Assembly (NCBI GenBank): GCA_900095095.1
Contig: FMBT01000300.1
Span: 62,001-126,000, forward strand
DNA from: Fragilariopsis cylindrus CCMP1102
Taxonomy: Eukaryota > Bacillariophyta > Bacillariophyceae > Bacillariales > Bacillariaceae
DNA: 64,000 nucleotides
Direction of reading: 5' to 3'
The notes beneath the pieces were generated by a model, which was given only the letters and a program-made list of their open reading frames with translations, searched no databases and was not told the origin of the DNA. A program made the translations under genes and the position numbers. Shown piece after piece: positions 46,109 through 56,543 of the stretch; positions within the stretch are counted from its first letter, which is position 1; the number at the start of each line of letters is the position of its first letter.

Positions 46109-46755
46109 CACATAAAGGCATCGATGGAATGTATATTGTTATCAAAGTTCGAGTTGCTCCTGATAGCAAGGCTGAAGAAGAGAGCACACCTCGAAAGGCA
46201 AAGAGTTCTGCTAATGCTGCTGCTACTATTGGTACTGGTAAGAATTTTAAAAATGTTAGACAAAGAGATGATGATGAAGATAAGGATGATGATATGGGTG
46301 TTACAGGTGGCGAGGCAGAGGAAGTACGACCACCCACTAAACAATATGTTAAACCACCCGCGCCCTCTCAACCACCTGCTCCACCTTTGCCTATTCCTGA
46401 TCCACAGGCTAACTCTCAACTTGCTGCTAACGAAGCCAAGGAAACTGTATCAGATTCAGATGTTTCTAATTCTAATTCTGATGGTGATTGGTCTAATGAT
46501 TCCATTCAAGTGGATGAACAAGAACCAGTTTCTAGTCTTCAAGTAGCAGCCAAGGATTGGAAGAAAGAAGAAATCGATGGACTTCCGGACGGAGAAGAAG
46601 AAGTTGATGATAACAAAGATTTACCTGAAGGATATTGACTATTGGAAGAGGGAAATTCATCTGTCAGTACTATCGATTCTTTGGACGTAGATCCTCTTGC
46701 TACATTACAAGAAGGTTTAGCTGAAATTGAAAGGGAAATAAACAACTATACGTAA

Positions 46756-47177
46756 ATGGGGATTGGGAATGATAATATTGTAACTCTTTTAAGTAAAAAG
46801 AAATCCCTAGGGGAGTTACTTGTAATATTAATCATAGAAAAAAATGAAAAAGAAATCGTATCATACATAAGCTCTAAATTAGAACGATTTTATATTTCAC
46901 ATTTTTTGCACCTCTAGTAGCAGCTTAAGTAGTAGTTGTAGTACAAAATAGTAGTATCAATAGAATTTTTTTCAATGTCCTTTAGTACGTTTCCTCTGCT
47001 GTAGTCACACATTGCTGTTTTGATGAGGCTACAGGTATGTTTGAAAATAAAAAATAAAATTAAAAACATGCTAAAAATATTGAAAGTTCTACTCAATTGT
47101 AGATGAAACTAAATATATAGGAATGATTGTAACAGTCTGCACATTCTACTATACCTCCCCTTCCACCCGCTTGTGAC
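46756..47177. other. Spacer between the transposon's two convergent genes
   Basis: AT-rich, no gene. Should hold both 3' ends. Confidence 0.4.
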
Positions 47178-48128
47178 CTAAATAGTAAGGTGACCCATAT
47201 AATATTCAACATCAAACTCACCACCATCAAACAATTGATCACCTCCAATCATAAATTTCAGTTGAGTGATAACTAATATTGCATCAAAACAAACCTGATG
47301 TTTGTACAACGTATGCTCCTCACTTGTCTCGTTATGACGAAAATGGCTATTCAGTACGTTGAATTGTTTCATTCTACTGAATATTGTTTCTTGTCTTCCT
47401 CTAAAGATACTTTTTTGCTTTCTAACTTTTCGATTGTCACCAGCCTGTGGTTTCATTTGTCTTTGATCGCCACCAGTGCAACCATCAATTTCAACAGGTT
47501 CGTCTTCCGGAATAGCAGTTCCTAGATTCTCTTTAAATATTGTTGTTTCGCTTTCTCCTGAGAAATGGGGACCAGACGCATAACAAATATTATCTGAATG
47601 AATTGCAATTGCAACATTATATTTCACACCAGGTCCATTGAATTTCACAGCATACCATTTTCTGTCCCAGGGATATGGCTCATTGATCCCGAAATCGCAT
47701 GCATCATCAGTCAAAAAGGATCGTTTAAACCCAACTCTTGTTTCAGGAGGCACATTTATAAATCTATTTTCTATTAAAATTAATTTTGGTTTCAATTCTG
47801 CTATGCATTCTACTATGTGCCAAGCCTTCTCCCTGAACGTTTTAACACTTGGCCAGCCAACAATAGCACAGTGCACTTCTTCTGTTGAATAAACTTTCAT
47901 AAAAAGAAGGCCATATAACAAGTGCTTACGAAAAACATCTTCGTCAATATGATTTTGAATTTCATTCCAAATAGCTGTTATGACTGTACTGTTAGCACCA
48001 AACAATGATTTAAAACGAGCTTGTTTATCTTTTGATTCCCATTTGCGACTTGTCGGGAAACCAAGAACCGCTCGAGCGGTATCCTCAATCGATTTAATAT
48101 CTTTTTTTGTAGGGGAAAACACCACCAT
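47178..48128 (-). CDS. DDE transposase (IS5/PIF-Harbinger-like)
   Basis: Single-exon 316-aa protein, uninterrupted. An N-terminal helical region (SLFGANSTVITAIWNEIQNH) with the family's HLLYGLLFMKVYSTEE pattern precedes the RNase-H-like core. First acidic residue in DDACDFGINEPYPWDRKWYA (D142), then VKFNGPGVKYNVAIAIHSDNICYASGPHFSG, second Asp in EIDGCTGGD (D215), and the Glu in RQETIFSRMKQFNVLNSHFRH (E247). This D-D-E order with the WY..KF.GPG..Y block is shared by IS5-like and Harbinger-like eukaryotic transposases. It is convergent with the accessory gene and within 700 bp of the right end, the expected place in a TIR element. It appears able to encode a full-length protein. Confidence 0.85.
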   Translation of the reverse strand: MVVFSPTKKDIKSIEDTARAVLGFPTSRKWESKDKQARFKSLFGANSTVITAIWNEIQNHIDEDVFRKHLLYGLLFMKVYSTEEVHCAIVGWPSVKTFREKAWHIVECIAELKPKLILIENRFINVPPETRVGFKRSFLTDDACDFGINEPYPWDRKWYAVKFNGPGVKYNVAIAIHSDNICYASGPHFSGESETTIFKENLGTAIPEDEPVEIDGCTGGDQRQMKPQAGDNRKVRKQKSIFRGRQETIFSRMKQFNVLNSHFRHNETSEEHTLYKHQVCFDAILVITQLKFMIGGDQLFDGGEFDVEYYMGHLTI

Positions 48129-48630
48129 TGTAACTATAATATTATTTTTTGAAGCTTGGTTAGCGATAACAACAGGGCAATGTTGATACGGTGTTAGAAA
48201 AAATGTTTGCTGTGGTTTTTAAAAAAGTGCAATCCCGTGTAAAATACGCGTCTTTTCTTTACATCTTCGATTTTCAAACTCCAAACATAACTTCGTACAT
48301 TTTTATAACATCTAATAGTAACCCGGATTTAATCACTTGTCAACCCTTCTTCGCCATTCATTTGAAAATAAAAAAACTATAAAAGATCTAAATGGTACAA
48401 CCCTGTTGAAATAAAATTATTCTTCAAATTTTGTGGACTACCCCCTATGAAATCAGTTTCAGTACTGCACGTGTCTGTAGAATTCTACGTGGAATTTGAT
48501 AATATTTTCGATTTGAGACAAAATTTGAATCAAAAATATAATTAAAAAAGTGATCGAGCTAGTCGAATATTTTTCTAGGGTATTAGGTAATTTAAATAAC
48601 TAGAAATATTTATTTATTTTTTGCATTTGT
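48129..48630. other. Promoter side of the transposase gene
   Basis: AT-rich sequence between the transposase start and the right subterminal palindromes. No ORF supported. Confidence 0.4.
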
Positions 48631-48650
48631 GCGAATTTTTTTCGCAAAAT

Positions 48651-48676
48651 TTCGCACGAATGATCATTCGTGCGAA
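48651..48676. promoter_or_regulatory. Right subterminal palindrome of the transposon
   Basis: Identical to the perfect 26-bp palindrome at 36809-36834. Half-sites flank it at about 48629-48635 and 48682-48694. Lies roughly 130 bp from the right end, against about 160 bp at the left. Confidence 0.7.
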
Positions 48677-48778
48677 AAAAATTCGCACGAATGAAAGTTT
48701 TTGGGGACTGAAAATACATTAAAGAGAGAAAGAACGCCCCCTTTTGAACGCGCGCGACTAAAAAGACGTTTTCTAACC

Positions 48779-48804
48779 AATGAAATTTCATTACCGGATG
48801 CTCC
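48779..48804 (-). repeat. Right terminal inverted repeat of the DNA transposon
   Basis: Reverse complement of the left 26-bp terminal repeat, with no mismatch. Confidence 0.88.
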
Positions 48805-49093
48805 AGTAAAAGCATACTCGGCATTCTATTATTTATGGACAAAATGCTCTTGAGTCTCAAATACATATGCCCAACTTTTAATATTAGACAACAGATTTGA
48901 AAATAAAAAAATTTGAGTAAAAAAGTTGTACAGCAAGTAAAACGCTATTTTATGTTGAATGTGCGCATACTCATACTTGTAAAGAAATCAATCATACAAA
49001 ATCAATCAATCCATTCGATGCTCTTCAATCTCAGTTGACCACAATACACACACACGCACAAAAACAATTAATAACAGAATAGAGTAACGTAAA

Positions 49094-49930
49094 ATGCGAG
49101 GCGTTAGTAGTGGTAGTAGATCAATATTCCGACGGCAACAGTTATTTGCGAGATCATCGCCATCATCTTTGTCGTCATCAATAATAGTAAGACTCTCGTC
49201 GTCGTCAAGTACCAACAACGGTAATAATGAAAAACACATTCGACCCGATGTCGCTTTTATTCTAGAACATTACAAGATTCATCGACGTGAAAAAGATGGA
49301 AGTAAAGGATCATCTCGTGAGTACTTACTACTTCCTCCCGATGTGTATGTTCCTCAAGTCCTACAGGACCCGACTCTACCCGCAGCAGCATTATTTGCTC
49401 ATCGTAATATCTTATTTGGTGCACGATCTTTTCATGGGTATGATATGGAGGATGTTTGTCGACCATTAGTGAAAGCTGCCATTGAGGAAGCAGAGACGAT
49501 AGAACACGGACAACAGCCTCAAGCCGTTGCGAACTTAAAAGGACTTTCAGATTGGGTGGCTGAATTTTTTGAAAACGACAATATTATTGGTAGTCAAACA
49601 CTGGCACGACTCCAACAACAACAAAAAGGTGATGGTGACGATGATGATGGTAACGCCGCCGGTAGTTTGGTCTCGTTAGAGGCGGTACGTGCTATCGCAA
49701 CGGGTATACCTCGTCCTGGTCATTCCGTGGTTGGACAGGGAACATTTCGAGATGGACAGAAAGCCTGGGAGGATCTAGCAAAGGAGTACACACGACTAGG
49801 ATTATCGGAAGAGACAAATTTGTATGAGAAATTTGGTGGGAATGTTGTTGCGATTGAGCACATGGCAGATCAAAGTCCAGAAAATATGAAGAGTGCTGGT
49901 GGTGCTATAGCAAGGCTATTCTTTTCGTAG
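49094..49930 (+). CDS. Unknown protein with a presequence-like N terminus
   Basis: Single-exon 278-aa protein, no family recognised. The start MRGVSSGSRSIFRRQQLFARSSPSS is Arg/Ser-rich without acidic residues for about 45 positions, fitting a mitochondrial presequence. The body is soluble and well structured in appearance (HIRPDVAFILEHYKIHRREKDG, EYLLLPPDVYVPQVLQDPTL, AALFAHRNILFGARSFHGYD, LVKAAIEEAETIEHGQQPQA, GIPRPGHSVVGQGTFRDGQK) and ends MKSAGGAIARLFFS. A Gln/Asp-rich insertion lies near residue 180. No neighbours suggest a role; the transposon ends about 290 bp upstream of its start codon. Confidence 0.65.
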   Translation: MRGVSSGSRSIFRRQQLFARSSPSSLSSSIIVRLSSSSSTNNGNNEKHIRPDVAFILEHYKIHRREKDGSKGSSREYLLLPPDVYVPQVLQDPTLPAAALFAHRNILFGARSFHGYDMEDVCRPLVKAAIEEAETIEHGQQPQAVANLKGLSDWVAEFFENDNIIGSQTLARLQQQQKGDGDDDDGNAAGSLVSLEAVRAIATGIPRPGHSVVGQGTFRDGQKAWEDLAKEYTRLGLSEETNLYEKFGGNVVAIEHMADQSPENMKSAGGAIARLFFS

Positions 49931-51095
49931 TCAATTCATTTGAATTAGATATATATTATTATTTGATGATAGAAATCGATTAATGAAAAAAGTGTTTGTT
50001 TGGTTCGGTTTCTGGACATTGTACAAAGTTGAAATAAATACAAAGGCTATTTTCTACTTATGCTGTCACTACTTGTACAATGTAGCATCATCTTCCAGGT
50101 TTAAACAATCGAAATGAATATGCTAGTTCTTGCTTTTTCTCATAATAAATATGACTGTCAAGATAAATCCTAGTTTCATCTATAATCACAACAGCTTATG
50201 GGGTCGCATATCTTTTCTCTTGATTGTTCTTAAGCTGCAAAATAATTTTTTATAAATGGCTTGGGTGGGGACACTTCTTCCTGCTGTATTCTTTCCAAAA
50301 CATAGTCCTTTTCAGGAAATTTTATATCTTAGAATTTACCATTGAAATTTTGTTTACAACTGTCCTTTTAGATAATGATCTTGCTGTTTCTGCATGTAAC
50401 AACTGCATCACAAGCAGTTTCAGTGTGGTGCCCCTTTATCCCAGATGCACCTTTGTATATAACCCAGGACACCCTTATTCAGATAGTCATTTTGGTCATT
50501 TTTTTGTCTCTTTTTCATTTCATTTATATGTGTTAACACTATGCCCACACATGTTACCTATGTGTATATAAGAATATTCTTGCTTCTTTTTCTCCATTTT
50601 CTCTATCTGTTTTGTTTCCAACCATCATTTCATTGATCGTTGTACATCATTGAGCCGCTTGGTGCGCATATCCAATTGCAAAGAGTGATGCAATTCCTCA
50701 GTTTGATTGTGCTAACTCAAAATCATCCAATTCTTCAATCCTCAATCCAATCGTGCTAACTCAAAATCAACACAATTGGTGTAACTTACACTAATCTTCC
50801 ATTGTTGTCGTACTCAGCCACTTTCTATCTTCTCCTTGTATTAGTAGTCAAGAAAGCATACATTATACACGCAAAGGGAGCACAAGATAACAATAATGAA
50901 ATGAGGGAGAGAGACCTATAATAATCACTTCTAACTTCTGGTTGTATCTGTCACGCTTGTCTAGAGTAAACAATTCAACAGCAACAACATTGAAGGAACC
51001 AATCTACAATATCAACTCAAGCAAGTTTTTGCCAAAAGCAGTAGTATCTTCTTCTAATTAGTGGATAAAGTTGCTACTCCAACACTCTCCCTGGG
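49931..51095. other. Gene-poor region
   Basis: No supported gene. GTGCTAACTCAAAATCA occurs twice (about 50707 and 50752). A TATATAAG-like motif lies near 50563, and the segment up to 51084 ends CTCCAACA, reminiscent of an LTR end, but no matching start or target duplication was found. Confidence 0.35.
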
Positions 51096-52500
51096 ATGTC
51101 TCAGTTGGAACATAATATTTCTAATGCAGTAAATAAGCCGTACCTTAGGCTTCACGACGATGAAGCTGTAGTACATCTACCTCACAATGATGACACCAAT
51201 GCTAAAAAGAGGCCCAAGACAACGCAGGTATTCAATCAGCGCAACAAAAACAATCAGTCTGAAACCACCAAAAACTATGAAACTGCTAAAGATGGGAGAT
51301 TATTTCTCTGGCGTCACTTCGGAGCTAGATAGTTTTATTTGACTGGTTTCTGAACAAAAATAAGTTGAAATAGAAGATGATCTAGCAATCTTGATGGTGG
51401 TTGATATGATGTTCCACTAGAAGATATATTTTGCCGCATATTTGATCAACTTGATCTGGATGATGTTGTTGGCATATTGAGAGAGAATAACATTCAGGAG
51501 TTTGCCAACCAAAAACTTTTGTTTGGCGTCGATAAAGTATTTAAATGGGTTTCAATGCTGTTGGAAAAGTTGGTAGGGCAATTGGTGGTAAGATCAGGGA
51601 TGTGGTAGAATCTGTAGTTAAAGTTGCCAAATCTATTGTCACCGGGGAGCTTGAGGAGAAATTTACTCTGTTGGACCGGCAAGAAACTTGGGAAGGGGGC
51701 ATTATCGGAGATGTTGTTACGCTGTAAGGAGGGATACATTTCATGGCAGAATTTGTTATCCAGATTTGTACAGATGGTTTGACACAAAATGCTGGTGAAT
51801 TTTTTCAGTTGAGGCTTGGTGATGACTGCAGCATAGCATCACAAAAATGGCGCTTGTTACCTTGGCAGCATTCATGGGTCAAGCAATGCGCGAGACTATC
51901 ATTTATGATGCATGCAACAAAAACAATTGTGGGACAAATGGCATTCTGTAGATATACCTAAGGCACCAAACATCCCAGCCGAATATCTACCTTTGCTGTG
52001 ATGAGTTCTGGCTGTGGGCAGCTAGGACAAAATTATGCCAAATATGATTGCGAAGATGCGAGTCCCAAAATCCACTCTTTTGCGGCCCAAAGTCAAAGTA
52101 TGGGGATGAAGTAGGATATTGGAATCCTCTACAGAAATGTCCAAATGGTGTATGTGAAGGGGAATCATTCCATTAATAGGGTCAGAGTACGGGGGTCTAT
52201 GTTCCAGCAAACGAGGATGACAAATACCCTGAATTCTAGTATCGCATCCCTTTAGGTGACAACATAAGTCCTTGTAATCAGTTCCCCTCGTCAAATGTTG
52301 AAGGGTGTTGTTGGTGAGGGTGTGGTGTCATCCAGACAACAGGTAGATGCAACTTTGGCAAACTGAACAAAAACATAGGGTACAGAGCTAGCTGGTAACG
52401 ATAACTTGTATCCGGATGTCAACTTTTGTAGGAAACCACACGTCGTTTGCGATGGTCTGTCCGAGCTGAAATAGGCTGCTGGTATTTACTTTTGGGTACA
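51096..52500. other. Decayed or unresolved coding-like DNA
   Basis: Several short plus-strand frames (51096-51332, 51545-51727, 51743-51961) with protein-like composition but no recognised domain. One stretch near 52098-52165 reads YGDEVGYWNPLQKCPNGVCE before a stop, resembling a Cys-rich zinc segment. Best read as the remains of a gene, possibly continuing into 52503-52712. Confidence 0.3.
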
Positions 52501-52502
52501 AC

Positions 52503-52712
52503 ATGGGCTGTGCAGACAACCCCGATAAGGTGGGGTTTAATTTCTTGTTTGAGTATGCCTCCGATATTGTCAATTGTGGTTGCCACAATCCTGGAGAAAC
52601 TGGTTGTCCTAATTGTATTCAAGGGGCCACCACATGCGATCCTGTTAATATTCCAGAGTGCGTTGAGGCCAGGAAGAAAGCCATACATGCATTGATGAAT
52701 TGGACTAGATAA
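52503..52712 (+). pseudogene. Cys-rich zinc-module fragment (weakly MZB-like)
   Basis: 69-codon frame containing FLFEYASDIVNCGCHNPGET, GCPNCIQGATTCDPVNIPE and ARKKAIHALMNW. The spacing CxC...CPNCIQ...C resembles the C-terminal zinc module (MZB/DUF1998) of Hrq1-type helicases, where a CPC-xn-GCPxCIQ cluster precedes a helix. No helicase domain is visible upstream in any frame, so this is a fragment or a different small protein. Confidence 0.3.
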
Positions 52713-53248
52713 ACAACGGGCTGCGACATGGATACTTTCACCATCTTCAGATATTGAATTCATATAATATTAGTAGTAAATCATATTTTTCTTGAAGCAA
52801 AAACATGCCTCCTTCTCATAGTGATTATTAGTCTGCCAGTAGTAAAAGAGTACTAGTACTCTAGAATTATTAACTACAGTAATACAATTTTAGTCAGGAA
52901 CAAAAATTCCGAACACTCTTGCACAAAAAGACGAGACACACTACTCAGTCAATGGAATACATTTGTACGACCAAAGTTCGTTTTTATTTAATATTTTTCT
53001 TATGCCCTCTATTGAAGTTGCTACATTTACTTATCACCCTTGAAGTGTTCAGTGATACTTGAAGTACAGTACTAAATTCTCTTCACTGAATTCGTTACTC
53101 TTTCTTTTCTTTGACAATCGGCACTCCGCATTCATAAAAAAAACATTCGTGAATTCGCACTCACAACTCACAGTATCTCAGACTCGTCATAAAAGTGTAG
53201 CTTAACAAACAAGTCTTGGTAATAAATTTGATATAAATCGAAACGGCA
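52713..53248. other. Intergenic, promoter of the TPR gene
   Basis: AT-rich; nothing recognised. Confidence 0.4.
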
Positions 53249-53767
53249 ATGATGGTCGCTACCTGCTACAAAGAAAATTGGTCTATTGTCTTCGATTCGT
53301 CTATACAACGGATCGAAGAACAGTTTCAACCGTCACAGCTCGACAATATAATATTACTGAATCAGCCACTAATCCAAAGAGACGAAGAAGAAGAATATAA
53401 TAATTCTGTGCTAAAAAAATACTGAATGACGTACAGGATGCTCAAACACGATATGGATGGGTCATGAGAAGGTTGCTGTATCATATAGTGCCCTCGGTCT
53501 TATTCGTTTGCACATGCAACGCGATCCAGAAGCCGCAAGAAGATGTCACGAATACGCGTTAACGATATTTCGAGAGAAACGACTGGCGAAGCAAATAGCA
53601 ACTACATTAAATGATATTGCATTCTGTTATGAGCGACTGAATCTCCCTGACGTTGCATTACAGCACTATGGGCATTCACTGAGAATTTTGAATCCGAGAG
53701 GATATCAGAAGATAATCCTCAATTGATCTCAACAAGGAGGGCAATTTTACGAATGCAGAGAAGATAA
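53249..53767 (+). CDS. Small TPR protein, coding frame one base short at three sites
   Basis: About 170-aa tetratricopeptide protein. From ATG 53249 it reads MMVATCYKENWSIVFDSSIQ and leaves frame at the A7 run 53413-53419. The next frame gives LNDVQDAQTRYGW and leaves at the G3 run 53459-53461. The third gives GHEKVAVSYSALGLIRLHMQ and the TPR repeats (PEAARRCHEYALTIFREKRL; TTLNDIAFCYERLNLPDVAL; QHYGHSLRI), leaving at the T4 run 53686-53689. The fourth ends SERISEDNPQLISTRRAILR and stops at TAA 53767. One extra base at each run gives a continuous TPR protein, so the gene is probably intact. TPRs mediate protein contacts; partner unknown. A true pseudogene is the alternative. Confidence 0.6.
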
Positions 53768-55847
53768 AAAGTGCGCTTGCACTACTTGTACGACTAGCTA
53801 CAATAATGTAAACACAATGTAAAGATTATGCAAATATAATCTGTAAATATAATGTAAATAAAACTAAGTAGAATAATATCTTCTGCATCTTCTATCAATA
53901 TAAAAAGACATTATACAAATTATGAATATTCCTTTCATGAATCAATCACTGAGACAAAACATTGACTACTGTACTTCATATAATTTTTCTTGTGAAAGAC
54001 TAGTGGTAGAGTAAGCAAACTTTCTATCAGTATCAAAAAGTTCCCACCTATTCAATAGAGCCCATATCATGCATCTAACAATTTAAGGTATAACAAACGC
54101 CTACCAAAAATGACGACCATCTCTTTGAGTATCCCAAACGAAAACATCTGGCTCTGTCTTGATTCTTCATATTCAGGTGATCTACTAGTACTTATCTACA
54201 ACGAAGAAAGCACATTATACATTATAGCGGTAGTTGGTCCTAAATATACTCTCATTGTAAGGTACGAAACTCACTCACCATGTGCGTACCTACCATCCAT
54301 TATATCAAATTTTATATGGTATCTCAATCTCTTGCTGCTTTCTCCAATGCTTATCCTCCTTGATTGTGGTCTCTCCCTCTTCTCAGCACGATTTTCTGTT
54401 ATATTGTCTGCTTTCTATACATATTCACCAGTCCACAGAATTTTGTAACGTCCCTTGGTCCTGTATTGTACTTTTCTTTCAAGATTGAAATGAACTTGGT
54501 TCTCACCTTGTCCTTTACAGTAGTCTCAGTGAAGATATATGTAATGTTGTGGATCATTTCACACATCCACTTGTACTATATTTCTCTCGGAAATTTGCAT
54601 TGATATCTGGTCCTCCTCCCACTTGACACAGTTCTTGTTGAACATAATTTTGATCCATAGAAAATCAATTAGGTCTGATCTGGCAATCATGTTGTAACCT
54701 GATGCCAAAGATGTCGTTGGAACTGTTATCTCCTCTTTTCTTCACCTTTGTTGTGACCACCACTTGTTATACAAAATCTACATCAACACATGTTTTTATT
54801 CTTGTTGTATACTGCCTTTGTCTTTGTTTCTTTCATCCTTCTCTTTCATCTAGACTATTGAACAAAAATATTCTCTCATCATCATAATGCATTCTGATGT
54901 ATTTTGATAGTCTGGATGTTCTTTATATGGTATAATTTATACAAAAAGAAAGATTCCAGCTTCCATTGTGCGAAAAATGCTAGAAATAAATGTAACAACA
55001 ATTACCTTTGTTCTTCAATTCTTTTTTGTTCTGATGTTTTCTGAAAGTTATTCATTATCATTATTATCATTATTATTACCATCCAGCCAGTTTCCACTTT
55101 CTTCCATTGCAGTGGGACATGGGAAACTTTTCTCCCCATTCATTACTATTTTTCTATAAAGTTTTCTGTAATCAATTCATCTTTCTTTGTGGTTGAAACT
55201 GTAACTTTATGAAAGGCTATGATGATTTCTCAATATTTTAGCACCAATAAGGCATCACGATGATGACAAATCATGTCGGCACAAATTAGATATTAGATGG
55301 TTCAGTGATTTTATATTGGTCGTTCGTCACAGTTAAAGTTTGTGCCTCAAACTTCACATAGTTTGGTGAACATTTTATGGGAAATCCAGTTCAATCTATA
55401 AGGAAATGAAAATCATATCGACAAAGTATGGGATGGTTGTACTGTTGTCAACAAAAACAATGAAAGAAAATGGAGATATGTGAAAAAGTGGTGGAGAGAA
55501 GTGCAATAAGAAAACAAGCGATTACTGAATGACTTGAGATTACGTATTTCATATCATTGAATATTATAAATACCGCAGTAAAGCAATCGAAAATTATTAC
55601 TTTTCTGTTACTATTATTATTATTATTATTCAGTAGTATAATTATAAAAAATTAAAACGATGAATTCATTTTGTTTTAAAATGAACCAATGGAAATACAG
55701 CAACTAATATTCAATAGCAATCTACTTCTATGTACGTTTCTCTTCATTCTTCTTTTGTATTCTTTCGTAACTTCATCCATCCACCACAAATCAATTCATG
55801 TTGTGACATCCGCCTTGTACCGTAATAGCATTAATAATACAATATTT
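53768..55847. other. 2-kb gene-free, T-rich stretch
   Basis: Only short hydrophobic chance frames (for example 54110-54448) that reflect T-rich composition. Short ATT/TTA microsatellites near 55053-55077 and 55615-55630. Nothing supported. Confidence 0.4.
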
Positions 55848-56464
55848 CTAGTCCTTTATTCCCATAAATGTACCTTCCTCTCGTGACTCATCCCAATTTT
55901 CAATCCATGGACTTGGACAGATACTGTTGCATATTGTCTGTATACTTGACATTTCTCATCGGCATCATCACCACTTTGTTTCTTACAAAGTAACCATTCA
56001 TTGTACCGATTCCAGCAATGTAAGGCTTGGTTTTGAGATGGGAATCGTGCATCACGTGGTGTGGTACGTACATTCTTAACTTGATGTAAGAGATCTTCCT
56101 GCTTCTCATCGAGTTCAGGAATTTTGTCACTAAAAATCTGTGATTGTTGATTGAAATTAAGTAGGGAAATAAATTAAATTAATATAAAATATTATTTCAT
56201 ACAAGATAAAGTCCACCAATCAATCGACGAATAGAAAAAAAGGTAGGGGTTAAGTTAGTTGTTATCGTTCATTCGTTCGTTTTTGTTTTGTAGTTATTGC
56301 ACCCCAAACGATTGGAGATTTTCGTCTGCTCCTTGCACAAACATTTAAAATTAAAAATAAAGCGTAGATTTATTCCTTCATTTCAGAATGTAAAATATAT
56401 AGTGTGATGATGTTTGTAGCTATAAATAAACTCTTACCTTATTAATTTTGGAAATGTTCGTCAT
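55848..56464 (-). CDS. COX6B: Cytochrome c oxidase subunit 6B, two exons, coding frame one base short
   Basis: Small intermembrane-space subunit of complex IV. Exon 1 is 56464-56438 (MTNISKINK) and exon 2 is 56137-55848 (donor GTAAGA, acceptor CACAG). The protein reads IFSDKIPELDEKQEDLLHQV, then TPRDARFPSQNQALHCWNRY, NEWLLCKKQSGDDADEKCQV and YRQYATV. The family's ending CPSPWIENWDESREEGTFMG then continues in the next frame, one base being missing near 55920. With it the twin CX9C (C-WNRYNEWLL-C) and CX10C pairs that drive oxidative import by Mia40 are complete, and the total is 105 aa. No single open frame covers it, so it is easily missed. The conserved C terminus argues against a pseudogene. 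Confidence 0.87.
56138..56430 (-). other. COX6B intron
   Basis: Intron of about 300 bases between the nine-codon first exon and the main exon; AT-rich, nothing else seen. Confidence 0.6.
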
Positions 56465-56543
56465 GATGTTTGAATTTGTTTAATATCTGGACGGGGAAGA
56501 TGATTGTTTTTTGTTCGTTCGGAAATAATAAAAATAAATAAAG

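Larger units (their letters stand above)
37254..46755 (+). pseudogene. Accessory gene of the DNA transposon, interrupted by the copia insertion
   Basis: Not recognised. Exon 1 is 37254-37481 and exon 2 begins at 37589 (donor GTGAGT, acceptor TTATAG). The frame reaches the target site at 38311, and resumes in the same phase at 46114 on the far side of the retrotransposon and its duplicated CACAT. Before insertion the product would have been 491 aa ending at TGA 46636-46638. After that TGA the same frame stays open for 38 more codons to TAA 46755 (acidic, EEGNSSVSTIDSLDVDPL), so the TGA may be a recent nonsense change. Content: RLTWLYYRGEETHNREGLNG, an acidic S/E-rich block, ILWNNYVAAEDIMFEWKDKH, LKVVIYDPIWWSDPEYQAAF, then Pro-rich and acidic C-terminal parts. 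Two-gene Harbinger elements carry a second DNA-binding protein; this may play that part, but no Myb/SANT fold is visible. Confidence 0.65.
36646..48806. mobile_element. TIR DNA transposon (IS5/PIF-Harbinger-like) carrying a nested copia element
   Basis: The ends carry a 26-bp perfect inverted repeat (GGAGCATCCGGTAATGAAAT plus 6 more) at 36648-36673 and 48779-48804. A looser inverted similarity extends inward (CGCGCGCGAC near 36693, its counterpart near 48750). Flanking TA dinucleotides at 36644-36645 and 48807-48808 could be a TA target duplication with ends CAGGAGC / GCTCCAG, but a longer duplication is not evident. Contents: an unrecognised two-exon gene (+) and a DDE transposase (-), convergent. 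Removing the copia insertion leaves about 4.4 kb. Both subterminal regions carry the same 26-bp palindrome. Superfamily assignment rests on the transposase; whether it is PIF/Harbinger proper or a relative with a different target duplication is open. Confidence 0.82.

Noticed and set aside
50560-51084. Possible solo LTR ending CTCCAACA
   Set aside because: No matching TG start at a plausible distance and no flanking 5-bp duplication could be found.
54110-55159. Hydrophobic plus-strand ORFs
   Set aside because: T-rich sequence gives Leu/Ser/Phe-rich frames in several overlapping registers; no conserved motif and no signal of a single preferred frame.
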